Part shown: positions 8,384-17,137 of the stretch, piece by piece
How positions within the stretch are numbered: position 1 is the first letter of the stretch
Layout of the letters: each line of letters begins with the position of its first letter
Assembly (NCBI GenBank): GCA_052140165.1
Contig: JBKQUM010000113.1
Span: forward strand, 20,985-84,984
Length of the DNA stretch: 64,000 bases
Direction of reading: 5' to 3'
Source of the DNA: Bog-473 sp052140165
GTDB taxonomy: Bacteria; Actinomycetota; Acidimicrobiia; Acidimicrobiales; RAAP-2
Notes under the pieces: model-generated
Seen by the model: only the letters and a program-made list of their open reading frames with translations
The model's database searches: none
What the model was told of the DNA's origin: nothing
Made by a program: the position numbers and the translations under genes

Positions 8384-8737
8384 TTAAGCAGGGAGAACGT
8401 GCTGTGGCGGTCTGAGCAGCCGCGTCGGTGAGCCCGCAGGCAACACGGCCGCGCCTCGCCGCGCCCGTCGGGCGGCGTACAGGGCGAGGACGACCAGCAG
8501 CCCGGCGGCCATGGTGCCGGCCAGCGTGATGCTCGGGAGCGAGGCCGTGGACGACGGTGATCCCCGGTTACACGACACCGCCGCGCACTCGCTTCCCGAC
8601 GGAGCGGGCGCCGCGGCCGTGATGATGGCGCCCCCGCCGGTTTGCACCGGCGCCTGCGACAGCATGGACCCCGGCACGAGGCAGCTCACGGCCACGGCCG
8701 CAAGGGTCACCAGCAGCCACTGCCACCTCGGTGCCAC
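8384..8737 (-). CDS. Small hypothetical membrane protein
   Basis: About 117 residues if translation starts at the GTG at 8737; the frame is open further upstream, but that part overlaps the NERD gene. WLLVTLAAVAVSCLVPGS forms an N-terminal signal-like helix, and ITLAGTMAAGLLVVLALYAARRARR forms a C-terminal helix with a basic stop-transfer. Between them is a Pro/Ala/Ser-rich loop with two cysteines. There is no recognisable domain. Position next to the VKOR/DUF929 pair suggests an envelope protein, perhaps with a disulfide in its loop. Start and function uncertain. Confidence 0.55.
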   Translation of the reverse strand: MAPRWQWLLVTLAAVAVSCLVPGSMLSQAPVQTGGGAIITAAAPAPSGSECAAVSCNRGSPSSTASLPSITLAGTMAAGLLVVLALYAARRARRGAAVLPAGSPTRLLRPPQHVLPA

Positions 8738-8747
8738 GACGCCCAGG

Positions 8748-9485
8748 CTACGCCCGCCGGTGTGCCCCCCGGACGTCGGCGCGACTGCGGGGTTCGCCGC
8801 CCGGGCGAGCGGTTCGGGGAGGGAACGCCCGTGCGATCGACGTGGCCAGAGCATGCCGCCGGTCCGGCCCGACCGGTCCCGGACCGGCGAGCCTTCTCAC
8901 CAGCGCCTTCGGCCAGGTGACGGCCACGCCGCGGACGCTGAAGGGCCGGGGGGCCAGACCCCACTCGGCGTCGGCGAAGCAGAGGACGGCCCGGACCTCC
9001 ACGCCGGGGCCGGTGGCCGACTCCACGAGGACCCGCTGGCGCCGGGCGGCGGTCACGAGCTCGCCGCGGTCGCGTCCGTTGACGACGAGGGTGCGACGCC
9101 CGACGAGGCGGCCCGCGGGAAGCCCCCGGCGCACCCGCCCCCGATAGCGCTTCGTGTCGACCACCCAGACACCGGAGGGGACGATGGCGATGTGATCGAG
9201 GTTCGCCCGGCTCCGGGGAACCGCACGGTCGTGGAGGACGAAGCCTCGGTCCCCGACCGCCTCGCTCAGGAGGCGGCCCACGCGCTCTTCGGCCAGGCCG
9301 CCGGTGCGCCAGCGCGCGGTGGACGGCCTGATCCCGGCGAGCGCCGACACCACGGGGGCGAAGAGGTGCCCGAACCTGCGGCGCCGGTGCTCCGCGTCGC
9401 TCCGGAGCCTGCGTTCGTATTCGGCCCGGGCCGAGGATCCGGGCTCCCCGAGGTCGATGTCCGCGGGGTCGGCGTCGTGCACCAT
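8748..9485 (-). CDS. NERD domain protein
   Basis: A 245-residue protein from an ATG at 9485. The nuclease-related domain is centred at residues 60-165: GLAEERVGRLLSEAVGDRGFVLHDRAVPRSRANLDHIAIVPSGVWVVDTKRYRGRV. The pattern D-H-I-x-I-x-x-x-G-x-W/V-V-D-T-K is the family signature, derived from PD-(D/E)xK-type nuclease folds. The flanks are strongly basic, compatible with nucleic-acid binding. There is no helicase or kinase fusion, unlike many NERD proteins. It is divergent from the lipoprotein peptidase gene, with start codons only about 15 bp apart if the GTG at 9501 is used. Confidence 0.85.
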   Translation of the reverse strand: MVHDADPADIDLGEPGSSARAEYERRLRSDAEHRRRRFGHLFAPVVSALAGIRPSTARWRTGGLAEERVGRLLSEAVGDRGFVLHDRAVPRSRANLDHIAIVPSGVWVVDTKRYRGRVRRGLPAGRLVGRRTLVVNGRDRGELVTAARRQRVLVESATGPGVEVRAVLCFADAEWGLAPRPFSVRGVAVTWPKALVRRLAGPGPVGPDRRHALATSIARAFPPRTARPGGEPRSRADVRGAHRRA

Positions 9486-9500
9486 GGGCTCTCCTCGGGG

Positions 9501-11096
9501 GTGAAAGGTCGCGGCCTCGCTCTTCGTGTCACTGTGGTGACGGTGATCGGGAGGCTCACGGCGGTGCTGCGCCTGGTGCTCGCCGCGTCGGCAGGCTCGC
9601 TCCTGCTCGCGGCGTGCGCGTCACTGAGCGGTCCGGAGGAGACCCGGACCGCGGCGGCCGGGCCCGGCACCACGTCAGCCGCATCGACCTCGACGACGTC
9701 GACCTCGACGTCGACCACGACGACGACGACCCAACCGCCGGTCACACCGATCTCGTGGTCGCCGTGCAACGGAGACCTTCAGTGCGGCACCCTGGTGGTG
9801 CCACTGAACTACGCGGACCCGAGTGGGCCGACGATCCCCATCGCGGTGGCCCGGCACCCGGCGGAGTTCCCCGCCCAGCGCATCGGCTCCCTCGTCATCG
9901 ACCCCGGCGGCCCGGGGGTGTCGGGCATCGACGACATGGACAACGAGCTCAGCGCACTCACGCCGCAGCTCCTCGACGACTTCGACATCGTGATGTTCGA
10001 CCCCCGTGGGGTCGAGCGGAGCGACCCGGTGACGTGTGGGCAGACGTCGAGTGGGCCGACAGGCGCCACGCCCGACCCCGTGCCCACGACGCCGAGCCAG
10101 CAGGCAGCCTTCATCGCCGGGTTGAAGCAATTCGCGGACGCCTGCGAGAAGGCGAGCGGGAACGTGCTCCCCTACGTGGGCTCGGTCGACACGGCGCGCG
10201 ACATGGACCGGCTCCGCGCAGCGTTGGGGGACAGCGGTCTCACCTACATGGGCCAGTCCTACGGCACGCTCCTCGGGCTCACGTACGCGGCCCTGTTCCC
10301 GACCCACGTGCGCGCGATGGTGCTCGACAGCGTCATCGACCCGGCGCTGAGCTTCAACCAGATGACCGAGGGGCAGGCCGTGGGCTTCGAGTCGGTCCTC
10401 GACGACTTCTTCTCATGGTGCGCGGCCACGCCCACCTGCGCGTGGCGGCCGGCCGGCGATCCGACGACCGCCGTGCTCGCACTGCTGGCGTCGGCCGCGG
10501 CCGGCCCGGCGGCGGGCGGCGGCCAGGCGGCCGGTGCGGGCGAGCTGTACGACGCGCTGCTCGACGGGCTGTACGCGCGATCTGACTGGCCGCAGTTGGG
10601 TTCGGCGCTGGCGGCCGACGCCGCGGGCAACGGCGCGCAGGTCGTCGCGATGTCCGACCACTACAACCAGGGTGGGTCGACCAACGGGGACGACGCAGCC
10701 ATCGCCGTCGACTGCCTCGACCACCCCGTCTCGCGCGACCCGGCCGCCTACGGCGACCTGGCCGCCCAGCTCACGTCGTCGGCCCCGGTCTTCGGACCGC
10801 TGCTCGCGTGGGGCGAAGCCGGCTGCGCCGTGTGGCCCGCACCGCCCACGCGGACCGTGGGACCCGTGGCCGCGCCGGGGTCGCCCCCCATCCTCGTCGT
10901 CGGCACCACGAACGACCCGGCGACGCCGTATGCGTGGGCCGTGAGCGTCGCCCACGAGCTGAGCCGGGGCGTGCTGCTGACGCGCGACGGCGACGACCAC
11001 GTGGCGTACTTCTACAGCGCGTGCGTGCGTGACGACGTGCAGTCGTATCTCGTGAGCGGTGTGACACCGCCCAGCGGCACGACGTGCACGTCGTAG
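9501..11096 (+). CDS. Secreted alpha/beta-hydrolase lipoprotein (tripeptidyl aminopeptidase family)
   Basis: About 531 residues from GTG 9501; GTGs at 9534, 9537 and 9543 are alternatives giving a shorter signal. The signal peptide ends in the lipobox LLLAAC, so the mature protein is lipid-anchored outside. A Ser/Thr-rich tether follows (STSTTSTSTSTTTTTTQPP). The catalytic domain begins WSPCNGDLQCGTLVVPLNY, with DPGGPGVSG, FDPRGVERSDPVTC and the nucleophile elbow GQSYGTLLG. The C-terminal TAP-like part supplies Asp in VVGTTNDPATP and His in DGDDHVAYF. Paired cysteines fit extracytoplasmic folding. This matches SlpD/Tap-type exopeptidases of actinobacteria, which clip short N-terminal peptides or act on esters. 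Confidence 0.88.
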   Translation: MKGRGLALRVTVVTVIGRLTAVLRLVLAASAGSLLLAACASLSGPEETRTAAAGPGTTSAASTSTTSTSTSTTTTTTQPPVTPISWSPCNGDLQCGTLVVPLNYADPSGPTIPIAVARHPAEFPAQRIGSLVIDPGGPGVSGIDDMDNELSALTPQLLDDFDIVMFDPRGVERSDPVTCGQTSSGPTGATPDPVPTTPSQQAAFIAGLKQFADACEKASGNVLPYVGSVDTARDMDRLRAALGDSGLTYMGQSYGTLLGLTYAALFPTHVRAMVLDSVIDPALSFNQMTEGQAVGFESVLDDFFSWCAATPTCAWRPAGDPTTAVLALLASAAAGPAAGGGQAAGAGELYDALLDGLYARSDWPQLGSALAADAAGNGAQVVAMSDHYNQGGSTNGDDAAIAVDCLDHPVSRDPAAYGDLAAQLTSSAPVFGPLLAWGEAGCAVWPAPPTRTVGPVAAPGSPPILVVGTTNDPATPYAWAVSVAHELSRGVLLTRDGDDHVAYFYSACVRDDVQSYLVSGVTPPSGTTCTS

Positions 11097-11100
11097 AGCA

Positions 11101-11595
11101 TCACGTGCTCGTGAAGCGGTAGGCTCCGCTCCCGACGAAGAGGACGGCCACCCCGGGCGCCGACGTGCCCGCGACCGTGACCACCGTCCGCGGGCCATCG
11201 GGCCGCACGACCTGGACGCGCTGCGCTGTCGCCTCCGCGATGTAGACGTCACCCCGCGCGTCGACGGTCACCCCACTCGGGTGGCCGATGGAGCCGGCGC
11301 CCGAGCAGGAGCCCCCGGCCACGATGGCGGCGTGGCCGGGCCGCAGGCGCACGCCGTAGCTGGTCCCGGCGTGGGCCGGCACCACGAGGACCCGGCAGTG
11401 CCCCGTGTCGGCGACGAAGAGGTCACCGGCCGTGTCGAGCGCGATGCCGCTGGGGGCCTCCACCGTGGCGGGGCCCAGCACGGTGAGCACGAGAGGTGAG
11501 TCCCCCGTGGTGCTCCCGGCGGCGCCCGGCGGTGCCGCGACCAGCGCGACCACCGCTGCGACGAGCCCGAGGAAGCGGCGCACGGCGCACATCAT
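11101..11595 (-). CDS. Secreted NHL-repeat protein
   Basis: 164 residues from the double ATG at 11595/11592. A signal peptide (RRFLGLVAAVVALVAAPPGAAG) is followed by repeats typical of NHL or strictosidine-synthase-like propellers: VEAPSGIALDTAGDLFVADTGHCRVLVV and IGHPSGVTVDARGDVYIAEATAQRVQVV. Only about two blades are present, far fewer than the six of a complete propeller, so the protein is short or must oligomerise. Convergent with the peptidase gene across a 4 bp gap. Function unknown. Confidence 0.7.
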   Translation of the reverse strand: MMCAVRRFLGLVAAVVALVAAPPGAAGSTTGDSPLVLTVLGPATVEAPSGIALDTAGDLFVADTGHCRVLVVPAHAGTSYGVRLRPGHAAIVAGGSCSGAGSIGHPSGVTVDARGDVYIAEATAQRVQVVRPDGPRTVVTVAGTSAPGVAVLFVGSGAYRFTST

Positions 11596-11690
11596 GCCGG
11601 TTGCGGGAGCGGCCGGCCCGGGCGACGCGCCATAGTGGTCGGCGCAGCGACCCACCACCACGCACGGTCTGAGTACGAAGGAGGCCACCC

Positions 11691-12446
11691 GTGCCCGCAC
11701 CCGAAGAAGCTCTCTGCGCCGAGAACGTCATGTTCACCGGGACCGACGGGGCGCAGATCAACGCCTACCAGGCTCTTCCGGGGGGTGACGGTCCCTTCGG
11801 CGGAGTCCTCGTGATCCACCACCTGCCCGGCTGGGACCCGGGCACCAAGGAGATCACCCGGCGCTTCGCCGCCAACGGCTACAACGCGATCTGCCCCAAC
11901 CTCTACGCCCGCCAGGGGCTCGATGTGGACCCCGACGACGCCGCGGCCGCCGCGCGTGAGGCCGGCGGGATCCCCGACGAGCAGTTCGTGGGCGACGCCG
12001 ACGCCGCCATCAGAGCCCTGCGGGCCCTGCCGACCTCCAACGGCAAGGTCGGCGTCATCGGCTACTGCTCCGGCGGCCGGCACTCCTTTCTCACTGCGGT
12101 GAGCCTGCCCGTCGATGCCGCCGTCGACTGCTACGGGGCGTTCGTCACCGGCACGGTGCCCGAGGGGTTCCCCCTGAAGGTCGCGGCGCTGGTCGACCGG
12201 ACGCCGCAGCTGCACGGTCCGCTGCTCGGCCTCTTCGGCAACGAGGACCGGTTCCCGAGTCCCGAGCAGGTGGACGAGCTCGAGGCGGCGTTGAAGGCGG
12301 CCGGCAAGACCTACGAGTTCCACCGCTACGACGGCGCCGGCCACGCGTTCTTCGCGGTGGACCGCCCGGCCTACCGGCCCGAGGCGGCGGTCGACGGCTG
12401 GCGGCACATCTTCGAGTGGTACGGGCGCTACCTGGCGGGGGACTGA
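11691..12446 (+). CDS. Dienelactone hydrolase family protein
   Basis: 251 residues from the GTG at 11691, which has AAGGAGG 6 bp upstream. It has the cysteine-nucleophile elbow GYCSGG (Cys126) that separates dienelactone hydrolases from serine hydrolases, with Asp186 (FGNEDRFPS) and His218 (GAGHAFF) completing the triad. DLH enzymes hydrolyse the enol-lactone ring in chlorocatechol and related aromatic breakdown, and many actinobacterial paralogs hydrolyse other esters. It is followed 2 bp later by a DUF6295-like gene and then a phosphotransferase in one tight operon. Confidence 0.92.
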   Translation: MPAPEEALCAENVMFTGTDGAQINAYQALPGGDGPFGGVLVIHHLPGWDPGTKEITRRFAANGYNAICPNLYARQGLDVDPDDAAAAAREAGGIPDEQFVGDADAAIRALRALPTSNGKVGVIGYCSGGRHSFLTAVSLPVDAAVDCYGAFVTGTVPEGFPLKVAALVDRTPQLHGPLLGLFGNEDRFPSPEQVDELEAALKAAGKTYEFHRYDGAGHAFFAVDRPAYRPEAAVDGWRHIFEWYGRYLAGD

Positions 12447-12448
12447 CC

Positions 12449-12709
12449 ATGTGCTCCTACCTCACCGTCCCCACCGACATCGCCGGCAGCGCCAAGGGCG
12501 CGCAGGGCTGGTTCTCCGTCACCTCGGCCCAGGTCTACTTCGACCACCCGTTCCACGCGCCGTTCGACCACACGCTCAACATCGACTTCGCCGACCCCTC
12601 GCGCGGGCCGGGGGCGCGCGTCGCCGTGGAGCTCAGCGCGGAGTCAGCTCGAAGACTGGTCGAGAGCATCACCGAGGCACTCGCCGCCGCAGGGGCCGCC
12701 GCCACGTGA
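12449..12709 (+). CDS. DUF6295-like small conserved protein
   Basis: 86 residues: MCSYLTVPTDIAGSAKGAQG, then WFSVTSAQVYFDHPFHAPFDHTLNIDFADP, ending in an amphipathic helix (SAESARRLVESITEALAAA). The His-rich strand HPFHAPFDHTLNIDF suggests a metal or small-ligand site. I recognise this as the short DUF6295 type found in actinobacteria, from memory of its consensus. It starts 2 bp after the dienelactone hydrolase stop and overlaps the phosphotransferase start by 4 bp. No function is established. Confidence 0.75.
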   Translation: MCSYLTVPTDIAGSAKGAQGWFSVTSAQVYFDHPFHAPFDHTLNIDFADPSRGPGARVAVELSAESARRLVESITEALAAAGAAAT

Positions 12710-13656
12710 CCACGCCGACCGGCCCGGCGGCCGGCGTCCACCTGCCCTGGGCCGAGGTGCCGGCGGCGGTGCGGGCATGGGCGGCCGAGGTCGGCGGTGG
12801 CGCGCCGCGCGGCGTTCGCGACCTGCAGGGTGGGTTCTCGCCGGGCGCCACCACCGTCCTGGAGTGCCCGGGTGGCGACGTCTTCGTCAAGGCGGTCGGC
12901 GCCGCCCTGAACCCCGAGTCACCCGAGATGCACCGGCGCGAGGCGGTGGTGTCGGCGGCGTTGCCGCGGTCGCCGCGCTTCCCGCGTCTCCTGGGCACCT
13001 ACGACGACGGCGACTGGGTGGCGCTCGCCTTCGACGCCGTCGAGGGCCGGCCGCCGCGCCACCCGTGGGAGACGGAAGAGCTGGCGAGGGTCGTGGACGC
13101 GTTGTCGTCCCTGCACCGCGAGCTCACTCCGAGCCCCGTGCCGTCGCTCGAGCCGCTGGCCGACTTCGCCCGCCGGCTCTTCGGGGGCTGGGCCGAGCTG
13201 GCCGCCATGGAGACGCCGCCGGCGGGCCTCGACGTGTGGGCGTTCGCCAACCTGGAGAGGCTGGCGAGGTTGGAGTCGGGATGGCCGCTGGCGTGCGGGG
13301 GCCCGACCCTGGTCCACGGCGACGTGCGCGCGGACAACGTGCTCCTCGCCGCCGACGGTGTCGTGTTCGTGGACTGGCCCCACGCCGCGGTCGGGAACCC
13401 GGCCTTCGACGTCATCGGATGGGCACCCTCGGTGGTGCTGGAGGGCGGGCCGCCCCCCGAAGAGCTGCTGGCCCGCCACGTCCCACCGGTCCCGATCGAC
13501 CCCGAGGCGATCACCGTCCTCCTCGCCGCGGTGTGCGGCTTCTTCGTGGAGCGCTCGCTGCGCCCACCTCCGCCGGGCCTGCCGACCATCCGCCCCTTCC
13601 AGGCCGCCCAGGGTGCAGTGGCCCTCGGCTGGCTGCGCCGGCGCACCGGCTGGTGA
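12706..13656 (+). CDS. Aminoglycoside phosphotransferase/choline-kinase-like protein
   Basis: 316 residues from the GTG at 12706, which overlaps the previous stop. Kinase-fold signatures are the catalytic loop HGDVRADN (204-211; Asp206 as base, Asn211 metal ligand) and the metal-binding VDWP (Asp223). VFVKAVG near residue 60 supplies the ATP-anchoring lysine. APH-fold enzymes phosphorylate hydroxyls of small molecules such as aminoglycosides, choline, sugars or macrolides. Nothing here picks a substrate. Last gene of the dienelactone hydrolase operon. Confidence 0.88.
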   Translation: MTTPTGPAAGVHLPWAEVPAAVRAWAAEVGGGAPRGVRDLQGGFSPGATTVLECPGGDVFVKAVGAALNPESPEMHRREAVVSAALPRSPRFPRLLGTYDDGDWVALAFDAVEGRPPRHPWETEELARVVDALSSLHRELTPSPVPSLEPLADFARRLFGGWAELAAMETPPAGLDVWAFANLERLARLESGWPLACGGPTLVHGDVRADNVLLAADGVVFVDWPHAAVGNPAFDVIGWAPSVVLEGGPPPEELLARHVPPVPIDPEAITVLLAAVCGFFVERSLRPPPPGLPTIRPFQAAQGAVALGWLRRRTGW

Positions 13657-13698
13657 CCGCCCGCACGCAGGCTCCGCCGCGCCGGTAGGTTCGGCTGC

Positions 13699-14637
13699 AT
13701 GCGTTTCGGACTGCAGATTCCCAACTTCGTGGCCGGCGGGCCTCCCGGCGCCCTCTTCGACGGCGTCGCCGCGACGGCGACGGCGGCGGAGGAGGCTGGC
13801 TTCGACTCCGTGTGGGTGATGGATCACTTCTACCAACTCCCACCCCTCGGCGGCCCCAGCCAACCCATGCTCGATTCGTACACGCTCCTCGGCGCGCTGG
13901 CGGCCCGGACCTCGAGGGTGCGTCTCGGGACGATGGTCACCGGCGTCACGTACCGCAATCCTGCGCACCTGGCCAAGATCGTGACCACGCTGGACGTCAT
14001 CAGCGCGGGCCGCGCCATCTTGGGCATCGGGGCGGCCTGGTACGACGTCGAGCACGAGGGTCTCGGCTTCGACTTCCCGCCCGCGGGGGAGCGGCTCGAC
14101 CGCCTGGAGGAGGCGGTGCAGATCTGCCGCGCCATGTTCACCGAGGAGGCGCCGTCTTTCAGCGGCACCTACTACCGGACCCACGAGGCCCGCAACGTGC
14201 CACCGCCCGTCCAGCCCGGTGGGCCCGCGATCCTGATCGGCGGCGGCGGGGAGAAGCGGACGCTGCGACTGGTGGCGCGCTACGGCGACATGTGCAACAT
14301 CACCGGCGACGCCACGACCGTGGCCCACAAGGTCGATGTCCTGCGCGGGCACTGTGAAGCGATCGGACGGGATCCGTCCGAAGTGACGGTGAGCCGGCTC
14401 AGCACGCTGGTCCTCACGGAGAGCGGGGAGGAGACGGCGACGACGAAGGACTTCCTGCGGCAGGTCACGGGGGAGGAGCCGACGACGTCGGACGTCGGCA
14501 CGCCCGACGAGCTGGTCGCCCGCGTCGAGGAGCTGGCGGCGGCGGGTGTCGAGTACTTCGTCTTCAACATGCCCACCGGGACGCCGGAGACCGTGCGCCA
14601 GGTGGGCGCGCTGCTGGTGGACCGTTTCGCCCGCTGA
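13699..14637 (+). CDS. LLM class F420-dependent oxidoreductase
   Basis: 312 residues starting MRFGLQIPNFVAGGP. Diagnostic segments are GFDSVWVMDHFYQL, RVRLGTMVTGVTYRNPAHLAKIVTTLDVISAGRAILGIGAAWYDVEHEGLGFDFP and GPAILIGGGGEKRTLRLVARYGDMCNI. These mark the TIGR03560/MSMEG-like F420 subgroup. It is a clear paralog of the LLM gene at 38598, sharing ...TYRxPxLLAKxVTTLDVxSxGRAxLGxGAAWY. Likely reduces or oxidises a small organic substrate with F420. It follows the phosphotransferase by 42 bp and is convergent with the permease gene. Confidence 0.9.
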   Translation: MRFGLQIPNFVAGGPPGALFDGVAATATAAEEAGFDSVWVMDHFYQLPPLGGPSQPMLDSYTLLGALAARTSRVRLGTMVTGVTYRNPAHLAKIVTTLDVISAGRAILGIGAAWYDVEHEGLGFDFPPAGERLDRLEEAVQICRAMFTEEAPSFSGTYYRTHEARNVPPPVQPGGPAILIGGGGEKRTLRLVARYGDMCNITGDATTVAHKVDVLRGHCEAIGRDPSEVTVSRLSTLVLTESGEETATTKDFLRQVTGEEPTTSDVGTPDELVARVEELAAAGVEYFVFNMPTGTPETVRQVGALLVDRFAR

Positions 14638-14650
14638 GAGCGCCCGGCCG

Positions 14651-17137
14651 CTACTCGGCCCGCAGGAGCTGTGACGTCGGGGTGCGCGCCGCCAGGCGGC
14701 CAGGGATCATGGCCACCAGGATGGCGAGCGCGAGGGCGAGGACACCGATCACCACGATCGACCCACCCGGGACGGTCGGAGCGGGTACCGCGCTGATCTC
14801 ATCCGCGAAGAGGTTCCAGAGCACCCGGCCCAGCGCGATGCCGGCGGGGATCCCGATCGCGCACCCGATCACGGCGGCGACGCTGGCCTGTACGGCCACG
14901 GCGGTCGCCAGCTGACCCCTGGTGAAGCCGAGCGTCTTGAGGATGGCCAGGTCGTGTCGGCGGCGCCGGACCGACGTCACGAGCGTGATGCCGAGCGCCA
15001 CCGCGGCGCCGAGCGCCAGGGCGGTACCCAGGAGCAGTGGCGTCGTTCCGAGGGACCCGTAGTTCAGGATCTCGGCCGGACGGAGCACCCCGAACACGGA
15101 GCCGCCGTTGATGGCGATGTCCACGCGCCGCCCGATGGACTGCAGCGACGCCAGCGCGGCGCGGCTGTTCCCCCCCTTCGTGCGCACCAGGATGGCGTTG
15201 GGCCCGGGAGTGACCTCGAAGAGGTCCCGTGCCGCGGGCGGGATGATCCGGTAGGAGAGCACCGCACCGGTGCCCATCTCCAGGTGCGACGAGCCCGCGA
15301 CCCCGATCGGGGGGAGTGTCGCTGTTCCCACGATCGTCAGCCTCACCGGCTTGCTGCCGTGGATGCGAACCTGCACGGTGTCCCCGACCCGCTTGTGCAA
15401 GGAGCGCAGCGTCGAGGCGCCGAGCACGACCTGGTTGGACGCCTGCAGGCCGTGACCGCTCAACAGGGGCGGCGCGACGGTGGCCCCGGGTGTGGCCCCC
15501 ATGACGGGCACGTTCACCCCGTCGAGGGTGAGGGTGGAGTAGTAGATGCCGGTCCAGGACAGCACCAGCGGGTCCGCATCGAGCAGCTTGGCCGCCGCTG
15601 GGCCGGGGATGTCGCCGAGGCCGCCGCCCCCGTCGATGTCGTAGTTCCAGTTCCAGCCGTACAGCGCGGGGTGCGAGACGAGGGTATTGAGGCTCGACCC
15701 GAACGTCACCGTGGCGACGACCACGGTGACCGCCAGAATGGCACCCAGGATGGCCGACCGCACCGGCACGGCGCTCCGTCCCACGCCGGGCTCCAGCGCG
15801 AAGCGCACGCCGGTGACCGCCGAAGGCGGGAGGCCGGCCCGGGTGGCCGCCGTCGTGACCCGTGAGGACGTGAACCGGCCCGCCCCGTTTCGGGCCCGGT
15901 CGGGCAGCGAGCGGAACGACGCCAGTACGGCCACGCCGCCGAGGACGACCACCAAGGTCAGGACGCCGATCCCGATCACCGCCCAGTCCGGGCGGAGCGC
16001 CACGCCGAGGAACGGCCGCACCGGTCCTATTGGCCCGAGCGCCGAGAGGCCCACGGCCACGGCCCCGGCGAGCAACGAGCCGAGGAGCAGGGCACCGAGC
16101 GAGCCGAGGAGGCCGTCCCACAGGCACATCGGGGGGTCCGCGCCGAGGGCCCGGGCGATGTCGAGGTCCAGTGCCCGCAGGCGGACCCGGCGACTGATCA
16201 CCTGCCCGGCGATGAGCAGGGCGGCGATCCCGGTGATGCCGCCGAAGACACTGAGCGCGATTGCCTCGGGGCGCAGCGTGGCGCTGGCCGTCGAGAGGAT
16301 GTTCTGCGACTCGATGTAGACGAACGGGAGACCCCTGGGGAGCGCGCTCTTGACCGCTGCCTCCACGGCCGAGAGGTGGCTGTCGCCGCCCTGCAGCGTC
16401 AGCGCACTGATCATGTCGTCGCTGCAGCAGGCGAGGAGCTTGTTCGTCAGGGCGGGGGTGAACAGCATGGTCGACTGCCCGTTGGCGTTGTCCTGGTCCT
16501 GGAACAGCGTGGTCGCCTGCCCGCCGGCGATCCCGACGAGCTTCACCATCGCCCGCTGATCGACCGGGATGACCTGGTTCTGCGAGATGTTTCCAGACTG
16601 CGTCTGCGTGTTGGTCAGCCATCCCACCGGGACCATCTCGCCGAGGTGGTAGCCCAGTGCCTTGGCGCTGGCCGCGTCGACGACGACCTCGTCGGGCTTG
16701 TGGGGATCGACCATTCGTCCGTCCGTGACGGTGATGGGGTCCTCGTTGAAGTCAAGTCCGCCGACGCTCGCCTCAGCGTTGGGGGAGGTTGCCAACGGCT
16801 GGCCCCGGGCGGTCAACGGGCTTATGTTGAGCTCCACGGTGCTCTCGACCCGTTCGACGTCGGGCAGGTGGGACAGGGTCCGGAGCAGCTTGGGGTTGTA
16901 GGCCGAGTCCAGACCGATGCCCGGGTTGATGACGCCGTCGAAGACGAAGAGCTGGGGGACGTGCGAGGCCGCCACGTAATCGGCGAAGGAGGACTCCGTG
17001 CTGCGCGCCGCCTCGATGGCTCCCAGCGCCAGGCCCCCCACCGCGCCCACGAGGAGGATGACGGAGAGGAAGTAGGAGAGCTCCGACCGCATGGTCGACC
17101 GGAGCCGGTACCAGGCGTACGACATGGTGCGCCCCAT
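14651..17137 (-). CDS. FtsX-like ABC transporter permease (paralog 1)
   Basis: 828 residues from the ATG at 17137 (MGRTMSYAWYRLRSTMRSEL), which overlaps the flavoprotein stop as TGATG; in-frame sequence further upstream is shadow. One N-terminal helix (LSYFLSVILLVGAVGGLALGAIEAARS) is followed by a large extracytoplasmic domain, then two FtsX blocks of membrane helices separated by a second extracytoplasmic domain (FGSSLNTLVSHPALYGWNWNYDI). It ends with the MacB-type PGRLAARTPTSQLLRAE coupling tail. The paralog at 26153 shares ALYGWNW and the same layout. With the ATPase at 21962 it could form an MacB/Bce-like exporter or a lipid/peptide-handling mechanotransmission complex. Confidence 0.9.
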   Translation of the reverse strand: MGRTMSYAWYRLRSTMRSELSYFLSVILLVGAVGGLALGAIEAARSTESSFADYVAASHVPQLFVFDGVINPGIGLDSAYNPKLLRTLSHLPDVERVESTVELNISPLTARGQPLATSPNAEASVGGLDFNEDPITVTDGRMVDPHKPDEVVVDAASAKALGYHLGEMVPVGWLTNTQTQSGNISQNQVIPVDQRAMVKLVGIAGGQATTLFQDQDNANGQSTMLFTPALTNKLLACCSDDMISALTLQGGDSHLSAVEAAVKSALPRGLPFVYIESQNILSTASATLRPEAIALSVFGGITGIAALLIAGQVISRRVRLRALDLDIARALGADPPMCLWDGLLGSLGALLLGSLLAGAVAVGLSALGPIGPVRPFLGVALRPDWAVIGIGVLTLVVVLGGVAVLASFRSLPDRARNGAGRFTSSRVTTAATRAGLPPSAVTGVRFALEPGVGRSAVPVRSAILGAILAVTVVVATVTFGSSLNTLVSHPALYGWNWNYDIDGGGGLGDIPGPAAAKLLDADPLVLSWTGIYYSTLTLDGVNVPVMGATPGATVAPPLLSGHGLQASNQVVLGASTLRSLHKRVGDTVQVRIHGSKPVRLTIVGTATLPPIGVAGSSHLEMGTGAVLSYRIIPPAARDLFEVTPGPNAILVRTKGGNSRAALASLQSIGRRVDIAINGGSVFGVLRPAEILNYGSLGTTPLLLGTALALGAAVALGITLVTSVRRRRHDLAILKTLGFTRGQLATAVAVQASVAAVIGCAIGIPAGIALGRVLWNLFADEISAVPAPTVPGGSIVVIGVLALALAILVAMIPGRLAARTPTSQLLRAE